A stretch of DNA of 64,000 nucleotides from JANWXR01 sp964608265. Its GTDB lineage: Bacteria; Chloroflexota; Anaerolineae; Anaerolineales; UBA6663. Positions within the stretch are counted from its first letter, which is position 1. Every line of letters starts with the position of its first letter. The notes below the pieces were generated by a model that made no database searches, was not told the origin of the DNA, and saw only the letters and a program-made list of their open reading frames with translations. The stretch covers positions 1-64,000 of the forward strand of contig CAZSNP010000010.1 of assembly GCA_964608265.1 (NCBI GenBank). The letters run 5' to 3'. Made by a program: the position numbers and the translations under genes. This document shows positions 54,470 to 62,877 of this stretch, piece after piece.

Positions 54470-55688
54470 CCAAATCGAGGGGGGTGATGATCTCCACCGG
54501 TGGGGCTTTTCGCAGCCGGGTCAGGCGCCCGGCGAAGATCGAGAGGAAGAGCGCGGCGGAGACAACTTGCATGCCAAAGACCAGCGCGGTGGCAGCCAGC
54601 ACCACCTGCCGGGTGGCGAAGAAAAGCCCCTGCCCACTTGCAATCCACTGATTGAACAGCAGAATGATGTATACCGCTGCGATCGCGATGGTGATGACGC
54701 CCAGCAGCGCGCCGCCGAGCCGCACCGGCCGCGAACTAAGGCCGACCAACCAGCGCGCCGGACGGTAGCCGGCCTCCACCCCGTACAGCGCCGCGGCGAT
54801 GCCGAAGACGATCAACTGAAACGAGGCGACGGCCCCGAGGGTGACGATGATGAAGGCATGCACATCCAACCCAAGGAAGGCCCCTTGTCCGAGCACCCCC
54901 GCCCCGCCCAGCGCCAGCAGCATGATGATGAAGCCCGGGGTGACGAAGGTGAGCAACGGATTGTAGAGCAGGAACATGGCCAGGATACGCCCGAGGATGA
55001 GGACGCCATCCCTCCACGCATGCAGCTTCTTCGCGCCCAGCCGCGCCCCGTATTCGATCGGAAACGTGGTGGCCCGCAGGCCGCGCACCCGGGCCTTGAT
55101 GCCGATTTCGGCCTCGATGTCAAACCCCTCCGACTCGAGCCGCATCTTGAGCAACGCCTCGCGCCGCAGCCCGTACAGCCCGCTCAGATGGTCGGAGCCG
55201 TCGAGCCCATGTGAAAACGACAAGAGCAGATCAAAGATGCGATTGCCGATCCGGTTGACGAGCGGCATGGCCTCGGTATCGCGCGGGCGACTGCAACGTA
55301 CCAGGTCGTGATGGGCCAGCAATTCGACAATCGTGGGGATCGCGCTGGCCGGGTAAGTCGCGTCGGCATCCATCACGACGATGAGGTCACCCGTCGCGTG
55401 GGCGAGGCCGGTGCGGATGGCGGCCCCTTTGCCGCGGTTGCTCCGGTGGCGGATGAGGCGAATGGGGTAGCGGCGGGCGATGGCGGCCGACTCGTCGGTG
55501 GAGCCATCGTCCACGACGATGATTTCATAGCGGCCCTCGGCCTCACCGCGCACGGCGGCCAACACATCTTCGAGCACCGTCGGCAGGGCGGTGGCCTCGT
55601 TGAAGGATGGCAGGAGGATGCTGACGGTCATGGGCCGGGCAGGAGTGGCCAGCGCCACAGCCGGGCGCAATGTCGAAAGTGCTGACAT
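54462..55688 (-). CDS. DPM1-like polyprenyl-phosphate glycosyltransferase with C-terminal membrane domain
   Basis: The 408-residue protein has a GT-A domain (VSILLPSFNEATALPTVL, IIVVDDGSTDESAAIA, GKGAAIRTGLAHATGDLIVVMDADATYP, SGLYGLRREALL). It is followed by four predicted transmembrane helices (about 235-385). It should charge a polyprenyl phosphate with a sugar, feeding GT-C enzymes such as the 49349 protein. A TATAAT element lies 33 bases upstream, so it is likely the first gene of a minus-strand operon ending at 49349. Confidence 0.87.
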   Translation of the reverse strand: MSALSTLRPAVALATPARPMTVSILLPSFNEATALPTVLEDVLAAVRGEAEGRYEIIVVDDGSTDESAAIARRYPIRLIRHRSNRGKGAAIRTGLAHATGDLIVVMDADATYPASAIPTIVELLAHHDLVRCSRPRDTEAMPLVNRIGNRIFDLLLSFSHGLDGSDHLSGLYGLRREALLKMRLESEGFDIEAEIGIKARVRGLRATTFPIEYGARLGAKKLHAWRDGVLILGRILAMFLLYNPLLTFVTPGFIIMLLALGGAGVLGQGAFLGLDVHAFIIVTLGAVASFQLIVFGIAAALYGVEAGYRPARWLVGLSSRPVRLGGALLGVITIAIAAVYIILLFNQWIASGQGLFFATRQVVLAATALVFGMQVVSAALFLSIFAGRLTRLRKAPPVEIITPLDLDE

Positions 55689-55720
55689 GACAGATTAGTC
55701 AACGAACTGAATGCGGTGCG

Positions 55721-55726
55721 ATTATA
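55721..55726 (-). promoter_or_regulatory. -10 element (TATAAT) for the minus-strand glycan operon
   Basis: TATAAT on the minus strand lies 33 bases upstream of the 55688 start, in a gap bounded on the other side by a terminator. A TTTTTG sequence 18 bases further upstream could serve as a weak -35. Confidence 0.5.
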
Positions 55727-55740
55727 GCCCGGGCGGTGGC

Positions 55741-55781
55741 AAAACAAAAAGCGGGAGCGCCACCCGTGAGGTGACGCTCCC
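55741..55781 (-). terminator. Rho-independent terminator of the MsmK-type gene
   Basis: On the minus strand GGGAGCGTCACC pairs with GGTGGCGCTCCC (55753-55781, one mismatch), followed by GCTTTTTGTTTT. Confidence 0.88.
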
Positions 55782-55803
55782 ACTCCGTAAGCGAACCCGG
55801 CGC

Positions 55804-56904
55804 TCAGCGGATCGCGACCTCGGTATCCTTGTGGAACAGGTGCATGTTGTCGAGGTTCATCGCCATCGGCACCTTGTCACCCACACGCGCCCGGCTGCGC
55901 GGATCAACCCGGGCCACATAGTTCTTGTCGCCCGACTTGAGGTAGAGGAAGACCTCGTTGCCCATCAACTCGGTCACTTCGACGTCGGCCTCCACCGGTG
56001 CGGAGTGCACGCCGGGCGGGGCGAAGTTCGGGTCGTGAATATCTTCGGGGCGGACGCCAAAGACCACCTGCTTGCCCGCATGCGCCAGGTACGCGCCGGC
56101 CTTACTCTCGGGCACCCGCACCGCAAACGCGCCGGCATCCACGACCACGGTGTTGTCGGCCTTCACCAGTTTGGCGTCGAAGAAGTTCATGGACGGCGAG
56201 CCGATAAAGCCGGCCACAAAGACGTTGTTGGGCCGGTCGTATAAATTCTGCGGCGAGTCGAGTTGCTGCAGGATGCCATCCTTCATCACCGCGATGCGGC
56301 TGGCCATCGTCATGGCTTCAACCTGGTCGTGCGTGACGTAGATGAAGGTGGTCTTGAGGCGCTGGTGCAGCTTGGAGATTTCGGCGCGGGTTTGCACGCG
56401 CAGCTTGGCGTCGAGGTTGGACAGCGGCTCATCGAACAGAAACACCGAAGGTTCGCGAACGATGGCGCGCCCCACCGCCACGCGCTGGCGCTGGCCGCCG
56501 GAGAGTTGTTTGGGCTTGCGCTGGAGCAGGTGGCTGATGCTGAGGATCTCGGCTGCTTCCTTCACCCGCCGGTCGATCTCCGCTTTGGGCGTCTTGCGAA
56601 GCTTGAGGCCGAACGCCATGTTGTCGTACACGCTCATATGCGGATACAGCGCGTAGCTCTGGAAGACCATGGCGATGTCGCGATCCTTCGGCGCGACATT
56701 GGTGACGTCGCGGTTGCCGATGAGGACGCGCCCGCCGGTGATTTCTTCCAGCCCGGCCAGGCACCGCAGCGCCGTGGACTTGCCACACCCGGAAGGCCCC
56801 ACGAGGACAAGAAACTCTTTGTCTTCAATGGCGATGTTCAAATCCTTCAGAACGTGGTTGTCATTGAACCGCTTATCAACGTGGTCGTAGGTTACGCTTG
56901 CCAT
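55804..56904 (-). CDS. Carbohydrate ABC transporter ATPase, MsmK/UgpC type
   Basis: The 366-residue protein has all nucleotide-binding motifs: Walker A GPSGCGKST (about 36-44), Q-loop VFQSYALYPHM, signature LSGGQRQRVAVGRA, Walker B SVFLFDEPLSNLDAKL and H-loop YVTHDQVEAMTM. The C-terminal TOBE/regulatory domain (VFGVRPEDI) is typical of CUT1 sugar importers. Neither binding protein nor permeases lie nearby, so it may be a shared ATPase serving several importers, as MsmK does. AAGGAG precedes the ATG at 56904; the 13 upstream codons include that site and are not coding. It has its own promoter and terminator. Confidence 0.93.
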   Translation of the reverse strand: MASVTYDHVDKRFNDNHVLKDLNIAIEDKEFLVLVGPSGCGKSTALRCLAGLEEITGGRVLIGNRDVTNVAPKDRDIAMVFQSYALYPHMSVYDNMAFGLKLRKTPKAEIDRRVKEAAEILSISHLLQRKPKQLSGGQRQRVAVGRAIVREPSVFLFDEPLSNLDAKLRVQTRAEISKLHQRLKTTFIYVTHDQVEAMTMASRIAVMKDGILQQLDSPQNLYDRPNNVFVAGFIGSPSMNFFDAKLVKADNTVVVDAGAFAVRVPESKAGAYLAHAGKQVVFGVRPEDIHDPNFAPPGVHSAPVEADVEVTELMGNEVFLYLKSGDKNYVARVDPRSRARVGDKVPMAMNLDNMHLFHKDTEVAIR

Positions 56905-56941
56905 GTGAGGTTTCTCCTTTGGGTTTTCATATGGTGACGGC

Positions 56942-56947
56942 ATTATA
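56942..56947 (-). promoter_or_regulatory. -10 element (TATAAT) for the MsmK-type gene
   Basis: TATAAT on the minus strand lies about 38 bases upstream of the ATG and leaves room for a 25-30-base leader with AAGGAG. No consensus -35 is seen. Confidence 0.55.
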
Positions 56948-57000
56948 ACTGAGCGTGCGCCCGGCGCATAGATGAATTTGGCGCTGCCCGGCGTGGCGGG

Positions 57001-59571
57001 CTACCGGGGCCGGGCCAGCGCCGCCGCCTCCTCGCGCGCGTGGACGTTGAGTTTGGTGAGGATGGCCGTGACGTGATGGTCAACGGTCTTGGGGGAGAGG
57101 TGCAGGCGCGCGGCAATCTGCGCGTTGGTGAGGCCGTCGGCGAGCAGCGCGAGGATTTGCGATTGGCGCGCGGTCAGGCCGAAGGGATTCTCGCGGGTGG
57201 CGGCGCGCGGCCCGCGCGGGATGACGGCCCCGGCGGCCTGCATCTTCGCCCGCAACGCCTCAGCCGCCGGTCGCGCGCCGAGCCGCTCGAAGATAGTGAG
57301 GGCAACGGCCTGCGCTTCAGCGTCGCCATCAGCGAGCGCACGGGCCTGTTCATACGGGCAGCCCATCCGCTCCCATTCCGCTGCCGCGCCGCGCCAGTCG
57401 CCGGCGATGTGCAGCGCGTAGGGCTTCGCCGCCCACTCGGGCAAGGTCACTGTCTCCCCAGCGCGCCACATCCAAAACGCCAGCTCGCCTACGTACCACG
57501 GTTGCTTATGGGTCAGCGCCAGGTCGAACACCGCGCGCGCTTCGGCGAGCGTGCGCTCGCGGTCGCCGGCCCACCACGCCGCCTCCGCCCGCGCCGCGCG
57601 GATCAGGCCTTCGCGCTGGCGGAAGCCCTGCTTGAGCAACAGGTCGAGCGACTCATCGAGCGCGGCCATCGCCTCCGGCTCGCCACGCCGCGTGCGCAGA
57701 CGACCGAGCGCAGTGAGGGCAGGGCCGCGACCCGGCGACATCGGCCCACGGTCAACCGCCTCCCTCGCAACTCGCTCGGCCTCGGCCCACTCGCCGCGAT
57801 GAAGTTTGTGAATGGCCAGCCAGCCCTCCGTGAACGCCCACACCGAATCCAGCTCGCGTTCCTGCACGTACGGCGCGCCGACTGCAAACAATTCATCCGC
57901 GCGCGCGAACTCGTGAAAGTCCACGTAAATCGAGGTGAGGTTGGCGTACAGGTTGCCGGCGCGCACGGCATGGTCGAGTTCGAGCGCCAGCGCCAGCGCC
58001 CGTTCGAGATAGTTCATACCGCGTGCGTGGTCGAGGTAGAGCCAGCACAGCCCGGCGACCTCGAGCAGGCGCGGCATCGGCTCATCGTCCTCGACCCGGT
58101 ACGCCAGCGCCAAGCCCTTCTCAGCCATGGCCGCGCCGCGCGCGTTATCGGCGTTCGCCAGGCTGAGCCACGCTTCCATGTTGTAGGCGTAGAGCAGTTC
58201 GGCGTTGGGGGCCAGCGGTTCGAGAATCTCGAGCGCCGTACGATTGGCCGATTCGGCCTCGGCCTTGTGGCCGGTGATCTGCATGAGCAGCGCGAAGTGA
58301 GTCAGGCTGCGGCCATACTGCAACGGCTCGCCCGCCTGCGGCCACAACTGCAACGCGCGGCGGCGCGCCTCAATCGCCTCCGGGCGGCGGTCGGTGGTGT
58401 CGCACTCGGTCGCGAAGTCATCCAGTAATTGCGCGTGCTCGCCGGGCGGCAACCCTTCCGCGTGCCGCAACGCGAGTTCGAAAAGTTTGGCTGCGGCGCG
58501 GTGGGCTTTGGCCTCAACCGAGCGCCGTGCGGCGGCCGGGGCGAATTGCAGAATCGCTTCGCCGTCACCGGCCCCCTCGGCGTGGTGGGCGAGGCGGGTC
58601 AGGTCGGTGCGCGTGGCTGGATGAGCACGTAAGGCGTCGAGCGTCATGCGGTGCAGGGCCAACCGTTGCGGCGGGGCGATGGTTTCGAGGATGATCTGTC
58701 GAGCGAGTTCGTGCCGAAAGGCCAGGGCTTCGCCGTGCGCGACCAGCATCCCCGCGTGCAGACAATCATCGGCGGCGGAGGCCTCCGCGCCGGTGACCGC
58801 CGCCAGCGTCCACGGCTCGATGCGCGGGCCGATGATGGCCGCGGCCCGCAGCACGGCCTGGGCCGAGAGCGAGAGCCGGGCCGCGCGCGCCAGCACCGCA
58901 TCGCGCACGGTGGTGGGGATGCCGCTATCCCCGCCTGCAATCGCCTCGGTGACGAAGAAGGGGTTGCCGGCGGTCTGCTGGTGCAGCCGGGCGGCATCCA
59001 CTTTCACATCCCCGATGAGCGTGCGCACGGCCTCCGGCGAGAGCGGTGACAGCGCGATACGGGTTACGGCGTTCGAGGTCGCCAGGTCGCCGAGCAACGC
59101 GCGCAGCGGGTGGCGCGGCCCGACTTCGTCGTCACGATAGGTCAGCACCACCAGCGCCGTCGTGCGTTCGATGCGGCGCGCGAGGTACTTCAGCAGGTCG
59201 AGCGTGGCCTCATCCGCCCAGTGGATGTCTTCGACGATGACGAGGGCTGGGCGCTGCTGCAATTCAGCGAGGAAGGCGGCGGAGAGCGCAGCCGGTTGGC
59301 CGCCAGCGTTGAGGCGGGCCGGCCACTCGCCGCCGAGTTGCCCGGCCATATCGTGCAGCGGCCCGAGCGGGCGGGGGGTGAAGAGCGCGTCGCACGCGCC
59401 CCACAGCACGCGCACATCCGCCCGCTGCTCACGCGCGAAGCGTTCGACGAGCGCCGTCTTGCCGATGCCGGCCTCGCCGCTGACGAGCGCCAGGCGGCCC
59501 GCGCCGTTCACGGCGTCGTGCAGCGCGGCCTCGAGTTCGCGCAGCGGCCCCTCGCGTTCGAGCAATTCCAT
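57001..59571 (-). CDS. LuxR-family regulator with N-terminal AAA-type ATPase (LAL/MalT-like)
   Basis: The 856-residue protein begins with a STAND/AAA ATPase domain: Walker A GEAGIGKT (about 33-40), Walker B ALVIVEDIHWAD, then a winged-helix and TPR-like helical region of about 450 residues, and a C-terminal LuxR helix-turn-helix (GLTARQSQILALLADGLTNAQIAARLHLSPKTVDHHV). Such proteins use ATP-driven oligomerisation when a ligand binds the helical part. It is the last gene of the minus-strand haloperoxidase cluster, 24 bases after the unknown gene, so it may regulate that cluster. A second, similar regulator lies at the right edge. Confidence 0.9.
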   Translation of the reverse strand: MELLEREGPLRELEAALHDAVNGAGRLALVSGEAGIGKTALVERFAREQRADVRVLWGACDALFTPRPLGPLHDMAGQLGGEWPARLNAGGQPAALSAAFLAELQQRPALVIVEDIHWADEATLDLLKYLARRIERTTALVVLTYRDDEVGPRHPLRALLGDLATSNAVTRIALSPLSPEAVRTLIGDVKVDAARLHQQTAGNPFFVTEAIAGGDSGIPTTVRDAVLARAARLSLSAQAVLRAAAIIGPRIEPWTLAAVTGAEASAADDCLHAGMLVAHGEALAFRHELARQIILETIAPPQRLALHRMTLDALRAHPATRTDLTRLAHHAEGAGDGEAILQFAPAAARRSVEAKAHRAAAKLFELALRHAEGLPPGEHAQLLDDFATECDTTDRRPEAIEARRRALQLWPQAGEPLQYGRSLTHFALLMQITGHKAEAESANRTALEILEPLAPNAELLYAYNMEAWLSLANADNARGAAMAEKGLALAYRVEDDEPMPRLLEVAGLCWLYLDHARGMNYLERALALALELDHAVRAGNLYANLTSIYVDFHEFARADELFAVGAPYVQERELDSVWAFTEGWLAIHKLHRGEWAEAERVAREAVDRGPMSPGRGPALTALGRLRTRRGEPEAMAALDESLDLLLKQGFRQREGLIRAARAEAAWWAGDRERTLAEARAVFDLALTHKQPWYVGELAFWMWRAGETVTLPEWAAKPYALHIAGDWRGAAAEWERMGCPYEQARALADGDAEAQAVALTIFERLGARPAAEALRAKMQAAGAVIPRGPRAATRENPFGLTARQSQILALLADGLTNAQIAARLHLSPKTVDHHVTAILTKLNVHAREEAAALARPR

Positions 59572-59595
59572 GGATGCCCGATTTTACCGCGACGT

Positions 59596-60429
59596 TCAGC
59601 CGGAGGTGACCTGAAAGTAGTTGCCGAGCGCGTCCTTACCGCTAGCGTATGTGAATCCCTGCCCGTCACCGCCGACGGTCACGCCCTGGGCGGTGGTGCT
59701 CCTGGCACCGCCGCCCTGCTGTTGATACAGCAGCCACAAGTTGCCGAGCATTGGCCCGCCTTCCCAGCCGAAGTTACCGCTGGCATCCACCCAGTAGCGG
59801 CCGGGTAGCACCATCGGCACGAGACGGCGCAGCCCCAACACATCCATCAGGTGCAGTTCGCGGCCGTTGATGATGACGCCGGTGTTGCCGCCCGAGGCCT
59901 CGCGCGCCAGCGGGCCGCCCAGCGGCAGCCCGGCCGGGATGAAGCCGCGCGTCGGGCCGCCTCGCCAGCCCCACGCCCCACAGACTTTGTCGTACCAGAA
60001 ATCGCCATCGCCGATGCGCAAACCCAACCGTCGTTCGACTGCCGCGAGCGCCTCATCACTCACGCGCACGCCGTTGACGACGACCGAGCGCGTGAAAGTC
60101 TGCGGCGTGACCCCTTGCTGGAGCGCCGCTTCGATGTCACGCCGCAACGCCTGCGTGCGCGCCTTCACATGGTTGGATTGAATGGGGCCAAAGCCGAAAT
60201 TCGAGCCGCGCAGGGTCATTTGCGTTGCGTTGGCCTGCGCGCTGGCGAGCGTGATCTCGACGGCGACCGGATTGCCGAACGACGACGGCTGTGGCACATC
60301 ACGGCACGTGAGCCGGTCGTTCGCCTCCGCCGAGATCGTCCAACCTGACCCAGCACACGCCGATTGGCAAGCCGCCCGCGCCTCGGCAATAGAGCCTGGG
60401 AGCGTAAAGGTTTCGTGATATGAAGGCAT
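59596..60429 (-). CDS. Unknown protein of the haloperoxidase cluster
   Basis: The 277-residue protein has no signal peptide or membrane segment. The first 95 residues look like a small alpha/beta domain of the kind used for lipid or hydrophobic ligand binding (YHETFTLPGSIAEARAACQSACAGSGW ... MTLRGSNFGFGPIQSNHV). A middle segment has FTRSVVVNGVRVSDEALAAVERRLG and WYDKVCGAWGWRGGPTRGF. The last third is glycine-rich with GRYWVDASGNFGWEGGPMLGN. The middle-to-end block recalls proteins with a GxFWYD-x-GxWG pattern, but I cannot name a family. ATG 60429 is preferred to TTG 60435. Six bases separate it from the haloperoxidase-like gene. Confidence 0.6.
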   Translation of the reverse strand: MPSYHETFTLPGSIAEARAACQSACAGSGWTISAEANDRLTCRDVPQPSSFGNPVAVEITLASAQANATQMTLRGSNFGFGPIQSNHVKARTQALRRDIEAALQQGVTPQTFTRSVVVNGVRVSDEALAAVERRLGLRIGDGDFWYDKVCGAWGWRGGPTRGFIPAGLPLGGPLAREASGGNTGVIINGRELHLMDVLGLRRLVPMVLPGRYWVDASGNFGWEGGPMLGNLWLLYQQQGGGARSTTAQGVTVGGDGQGFTYASGKDALGNYFQVTSG

Positions 60430-60435
60430 GGTCAA

Positions 60436-61791
60436 TCACCTTTCCGCTGGCTTGCGGAGCTCCAGCGCGTTGATGCGCTCGCCGATACACCGGCCCTGCG
60501 CCAGACCCGCCTCAATCGCAGGCCGGAAGTGGATGCCGCCATATAGCCGCGAGATAGCGGCTTCTTCCGCCGCCGTGAAGAAGGAGTCAAAGGTTCGCGC
60601 CTTCAAGCCACGCTCAACGTGGGTCGTGTCGGTGAACGCATAGCCCTCGCCGAACAGCGCGGTCAGCACGACGGCCACCGCCCCCGATTGCACTGAATGT
60701 CCGGAGGGATATTCCGGGAACGGCGGCGTTAGCACCGGGTCGGTGGGGTCGGGGTGGTTCCATGTCGGATCAATCACCGCTTGGATATAGCTGATCGGCC
60801 GGACGAGGTTATAGGTGTACTTGGCCTGCCAACAACCGATGAAGGCATCGGCGGCTGCCAGGCCAACCTTTAGGTAAGTTTCTGCCGCCAACGCAAGGCT
60901 GGCCGACTCCGTGCGTAACACTTGTGTGGCGATGGCGATGGAATGGCCGGACGGTGTGGCGGTCTGCCCGGGATCATCGGCCCAGAACAGCGCGATCTCT
61001 CGTTGTTCCGGCGTTAGGTGGCGGACGGTATCGTACACCTCCCGGGCCTCGGCATAGAACTGCGAGCCGGCGTCTTCGGAGTATTCAGTCGGCGGCGGTG
61101 GCGCGCACGTTGCTCCGGATTTGAGGACGAATGGCCGATTGTCACCCCAGGTGGGCTGGAGTGGGATGGGCTGGTAACCGGGCAATGTGGGCACCCATTT
61201 CCCCGGCCCATTTGGCGGCGCAAACGATTCGGGGAAGTTGCGGGCGTAGCCTTCATGGCCGCCATCGAACTTTGACCACTCGAAAATCGCTTCGGCCAGC
61301 GCCCGTCCATATTCAGTTGAACGCGCGAAGACCGCCTGGCTCACCTCAGCTTGATAGAGCTGGTCGAACTTCTGCTCCAGCGCATCTACCGCTGCGCGGT
61401 TCTCGGGCGTCATAGTTGGGTAGAGGCGGCGGAGAATTGCCGCTTGCGCGCTGTTCACAACAGCCGCCCAGTGGAAAGCCTGGCCCGCCTGCGGTGGGGG
61501 AAGGGATGTCAGCGCATTCAACCGACCGGACAATGATTGGTGTTCCGGCATCCCACCTACAACGGACTCGTACAGGGCGACCCCTGAATAGGCCAAAGCG
61601 CGTGCGGCCACCGGCGGCGTGAAGCCGGGCGTTTCGGCGATGAGTCTGAGTTGCAGATCGAACCACTGGAGGGCGATCTCGGCAGGATATTCAGCCGCCG
61701 GCTTCAGCGGTGTGTTCGTCGGCTGACAGGCCGGCAACCAGACAAGCAGGACGATCTGGATGAACAAATGCAGGCGTCGTAGGCGAAGCAT
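60436..61791 (-). CDS. Vanadium-dependent haloperoxidase/PAP2-superfamily lipoprotein
   Basis: The 451-residue protein starts with a lipoprotein signal (lipobox LPAC, Cys22). It contains the full vanadate/phosphate site of the superfamily: Lys324 and Arg331 (KYTYNLVRP), Ser363-Gly364-His365 (EYPSGHS), and Arg415 and His421 (SRLYGGIHFR). An acidic residue that distinguishes peroxidases from phosphatases cannot be judged by eye. With vanadate such enzymes oxidise halides with hydrogen peroxide; without it they may be phosphatases. AGAAGGA precedes ATG 61791. The frame is open upstream, but that region belongs to the DUF4242 gene. It should act outside the cytoplasmic membrane. Confidence 0.85.
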   Translation of the reverse strand: MLRLRRLHLFIQIVLLVWLPACQPTNTPLKPAAEYPAEIALQWFDLQLRLIAETPGFTPPVAARALAYSGVALYESVVGGMPEHQSLSGRLNALTSLPPPQAGQAFHWAAVVNSAQAAILRRLYPTMTPENRAAVDALEQKFDQLYQAEVSQAVFARSTEYGRALAEAIFEWSKFDGGHEGYARNFPESFAPPNGPGKWVPTLPGYQPIPLQPTWGDNRPFVLKSGATCAPPPPTEYSEDAGSQFYAEAREVYDTVRHLTPEQREIALFWADDPGQTATPSGHSIAIATQVLRTESASLALAAETYLKVGLAAADAFIGCWQAKYTYNLVRPISYIQAVIDPTWNHPDPTDPVLTPPFPEYPSGHSVQSGAVAVVLTALFGEGYAFTDTTHVERGLKARTFDSFFTAAEEAAISRLYGGIHFRPAIEAGLAQGRCIGERINALELRKPAER

Positions 61792-61813
61792 GTCCTTCTT
61801 CCTTCTCGCCGCG

Positions 61814-62089
61814 TCACGCATGAGAGTACGGATCGAGTACGCGCACTTCGGTGATGCGATCCACCGGCCAGTCGTTGCGCCGCGCGGCCCGGCGGATGGC
61901 CTCCGGGGACGGCGCTTCGTAGATACCAAACAGCCGGCGTTTGTCCGCGGACACATACGTGTGCAACCACACCACCTGCTCGCGGGCGTTGTTGCCGATC
62001 ACTTCCCGCAACGTCGTTCCAGTGTCGAAGGTCAGCGTGAATTCCTCTGGAAACGTTTGCTCAACAACGTAACGTGGCATGGTTGACAT
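61814..62089 (-). CDS. DUF4242-family small protein
   Basis: The 91-residue protein matches the DUF4242 pattern: MPRYVVEQTFPEEFTL near the start, then VVWLHTYVSADKRRLFGIYEAPSPEAIRRAARRNDWPVDRITEVRVLDPY. Family members are small ferredoxin-like-fold proteins; some bind nickel or other ligands. No signal peptide is present. It lies 22 bases before the haloperoxidase-like gene and directly after an 11-base palindrome. The start could be ATG 62089 or ATG 62080. Its role with the haloperoxidase is unknown. Confidence 0.82.
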   Translation of the reverse strand: MSTMPRYVVEQTFPEEFTLTFDTGTTLREVIGNNAREQVVWLHTYVSADKRRLFGIYEAPSPEAIRRAARRNDWPVDRITEVRVLDPYSHA

Positions 62090-62092
62090 GAC

Positions 62093-62121
62093 GTGCGACG
62101 CACGTTTGGAGTGCGTCGCAC
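62093..62121. promoter_or_regulatory. Perfect 11-base palindrome upstream of the DUF4242 gene
   Basis: GTGCGACGCAC (62093-62103) and GTGCGTCGCAC (62111-62121) are perfect complements across a seven-base spacer, four bases from the DUF4242 start. There is no T-run. It could be an operator, an RNA hairpin masking the start, or a processing site between cistrons. Confidence 0.6.
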
Positions 62122-62139
62122 GGTGCACGGAGGGGAGGG

Positions 62140-62775
62140 TTACGGCCGCACCTTCAACTCGACGCGCAGGGCCACGCCGAAAGTGGGCTGGTCGGCGTTG
62201 TTCAAACCGAGGAAGGTCTGAATCTGTTCGCCGCGCGCGGCGCGGTGCGGGCCGGTGCCGCCGACGATGGCGCGCCGGAACGGCACGTTCATGTCCACCA
62301 GTTCGTAGCCGTTGGTGACGATGGACTCCTCGCCATAGGACGAGCCGAAGTCATAGTATTGGGTGGTGATCACCCACGGGCCGGTCTGCGTGGCCGCGCC
62401 CTCGCCAACATGGAAGCCCCAGCACGTCCACGTACCGAGCACTTTGTCGGGGAATTCGGGGCTGCCGTCGGGCAACACGCCGTTGCACGCGCCCTCGTGG
62501 CAGGTGAGGGTGCCCTCGGGGTAAAGGTAGCCCTGGGTGATGAACTCGCCGCCAAAAGCAGGCATCCCGGCGAAGTCACCCTCCGCGTACACCGGCGTTT
62601 CGTCGGGCGTGAACCGGGTGCCGTTCTCGGCGACTTCGAAGACAATGGTGCGGGTGCGGGAATGGGCGGCGACCTCCAGCATCGGGTCAAGCCCGCCCGA
62701 AGCAAAGGCCGCCCCGGCGGTGACGGCCAGCAACAGGACGACAACGCCGGCGATGATCCAGTTTTTGCGTGACAT
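62140..62775 (-). CDS. Secreted allene-oxide-cyclase-like barrel protein
   Basis: The 211-residue protein has an N-terminal signal/anchor (MSRKNWIIAGVVVLLLAVTAGAAFASGG). Its beta-rich mature part ends with the motif AIVGGTGPHRAARGEQIQTFLG, characteristic of dirigent/allene-oxide-cyclase-like barrels, where GGTGxYxxARG is conserved. Two cysteine-bearing loops (LTCHEGACNG and WTCWGFHVGEG) could form disulphides. In bacteria such barrels bind or cyclise hydrophobic small molecules; the substrate here is unknown. GAGGAGG precedes the ATG and a TATAGT -10 lies 33 bases upstream. It is the first gene of the haloperoxidase cluster. Confidence 0.8.
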   Translation of the reverse strand: MSRKNWIIAGVVVLLLAVTAGAAFASGGLDPMLEVAAHSRTRTIVFEVAENGTRFTPDETPVYAEGDFAGMPAFGGEFITQGYLYPEGTLTCHEGACNGVLPDGSPEFPDKVLGTWTCWGFHVGEGAATQTGPWVITTQYYDFGSSYGEESIVTNGYELVDMNVPFRRAIVGGTGPHRAARGEQIQTFLGLNNADQPTFGVALRVELKVRP

Positions 62776-62807
62776 GTGAGCCTCCTCAGTGAAAGGTTGA
62801 TGATTTC

Positions 62808-62813
62808 ACTATA
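62808..62813 (-). promoter_or_regulatory. -10 element (TATAGT) for the haloperoxidase cluster
   Basis: TATAGT on the minus strand lies 33 bases before the allene-oxide-cyclase-like start, leaving a short leader containing GAGGAGG. No clear -35 is seen, so an activator such as one of the LuxR-type neighbours may be needed. Confidence 0.45.
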
Positions 62814-62877
62814 GCGGAGGCCGGGGGCGGTGTCGTCGGGGGAAACCCTATGTTGGCAGTCAAGTAACCCGATATTT

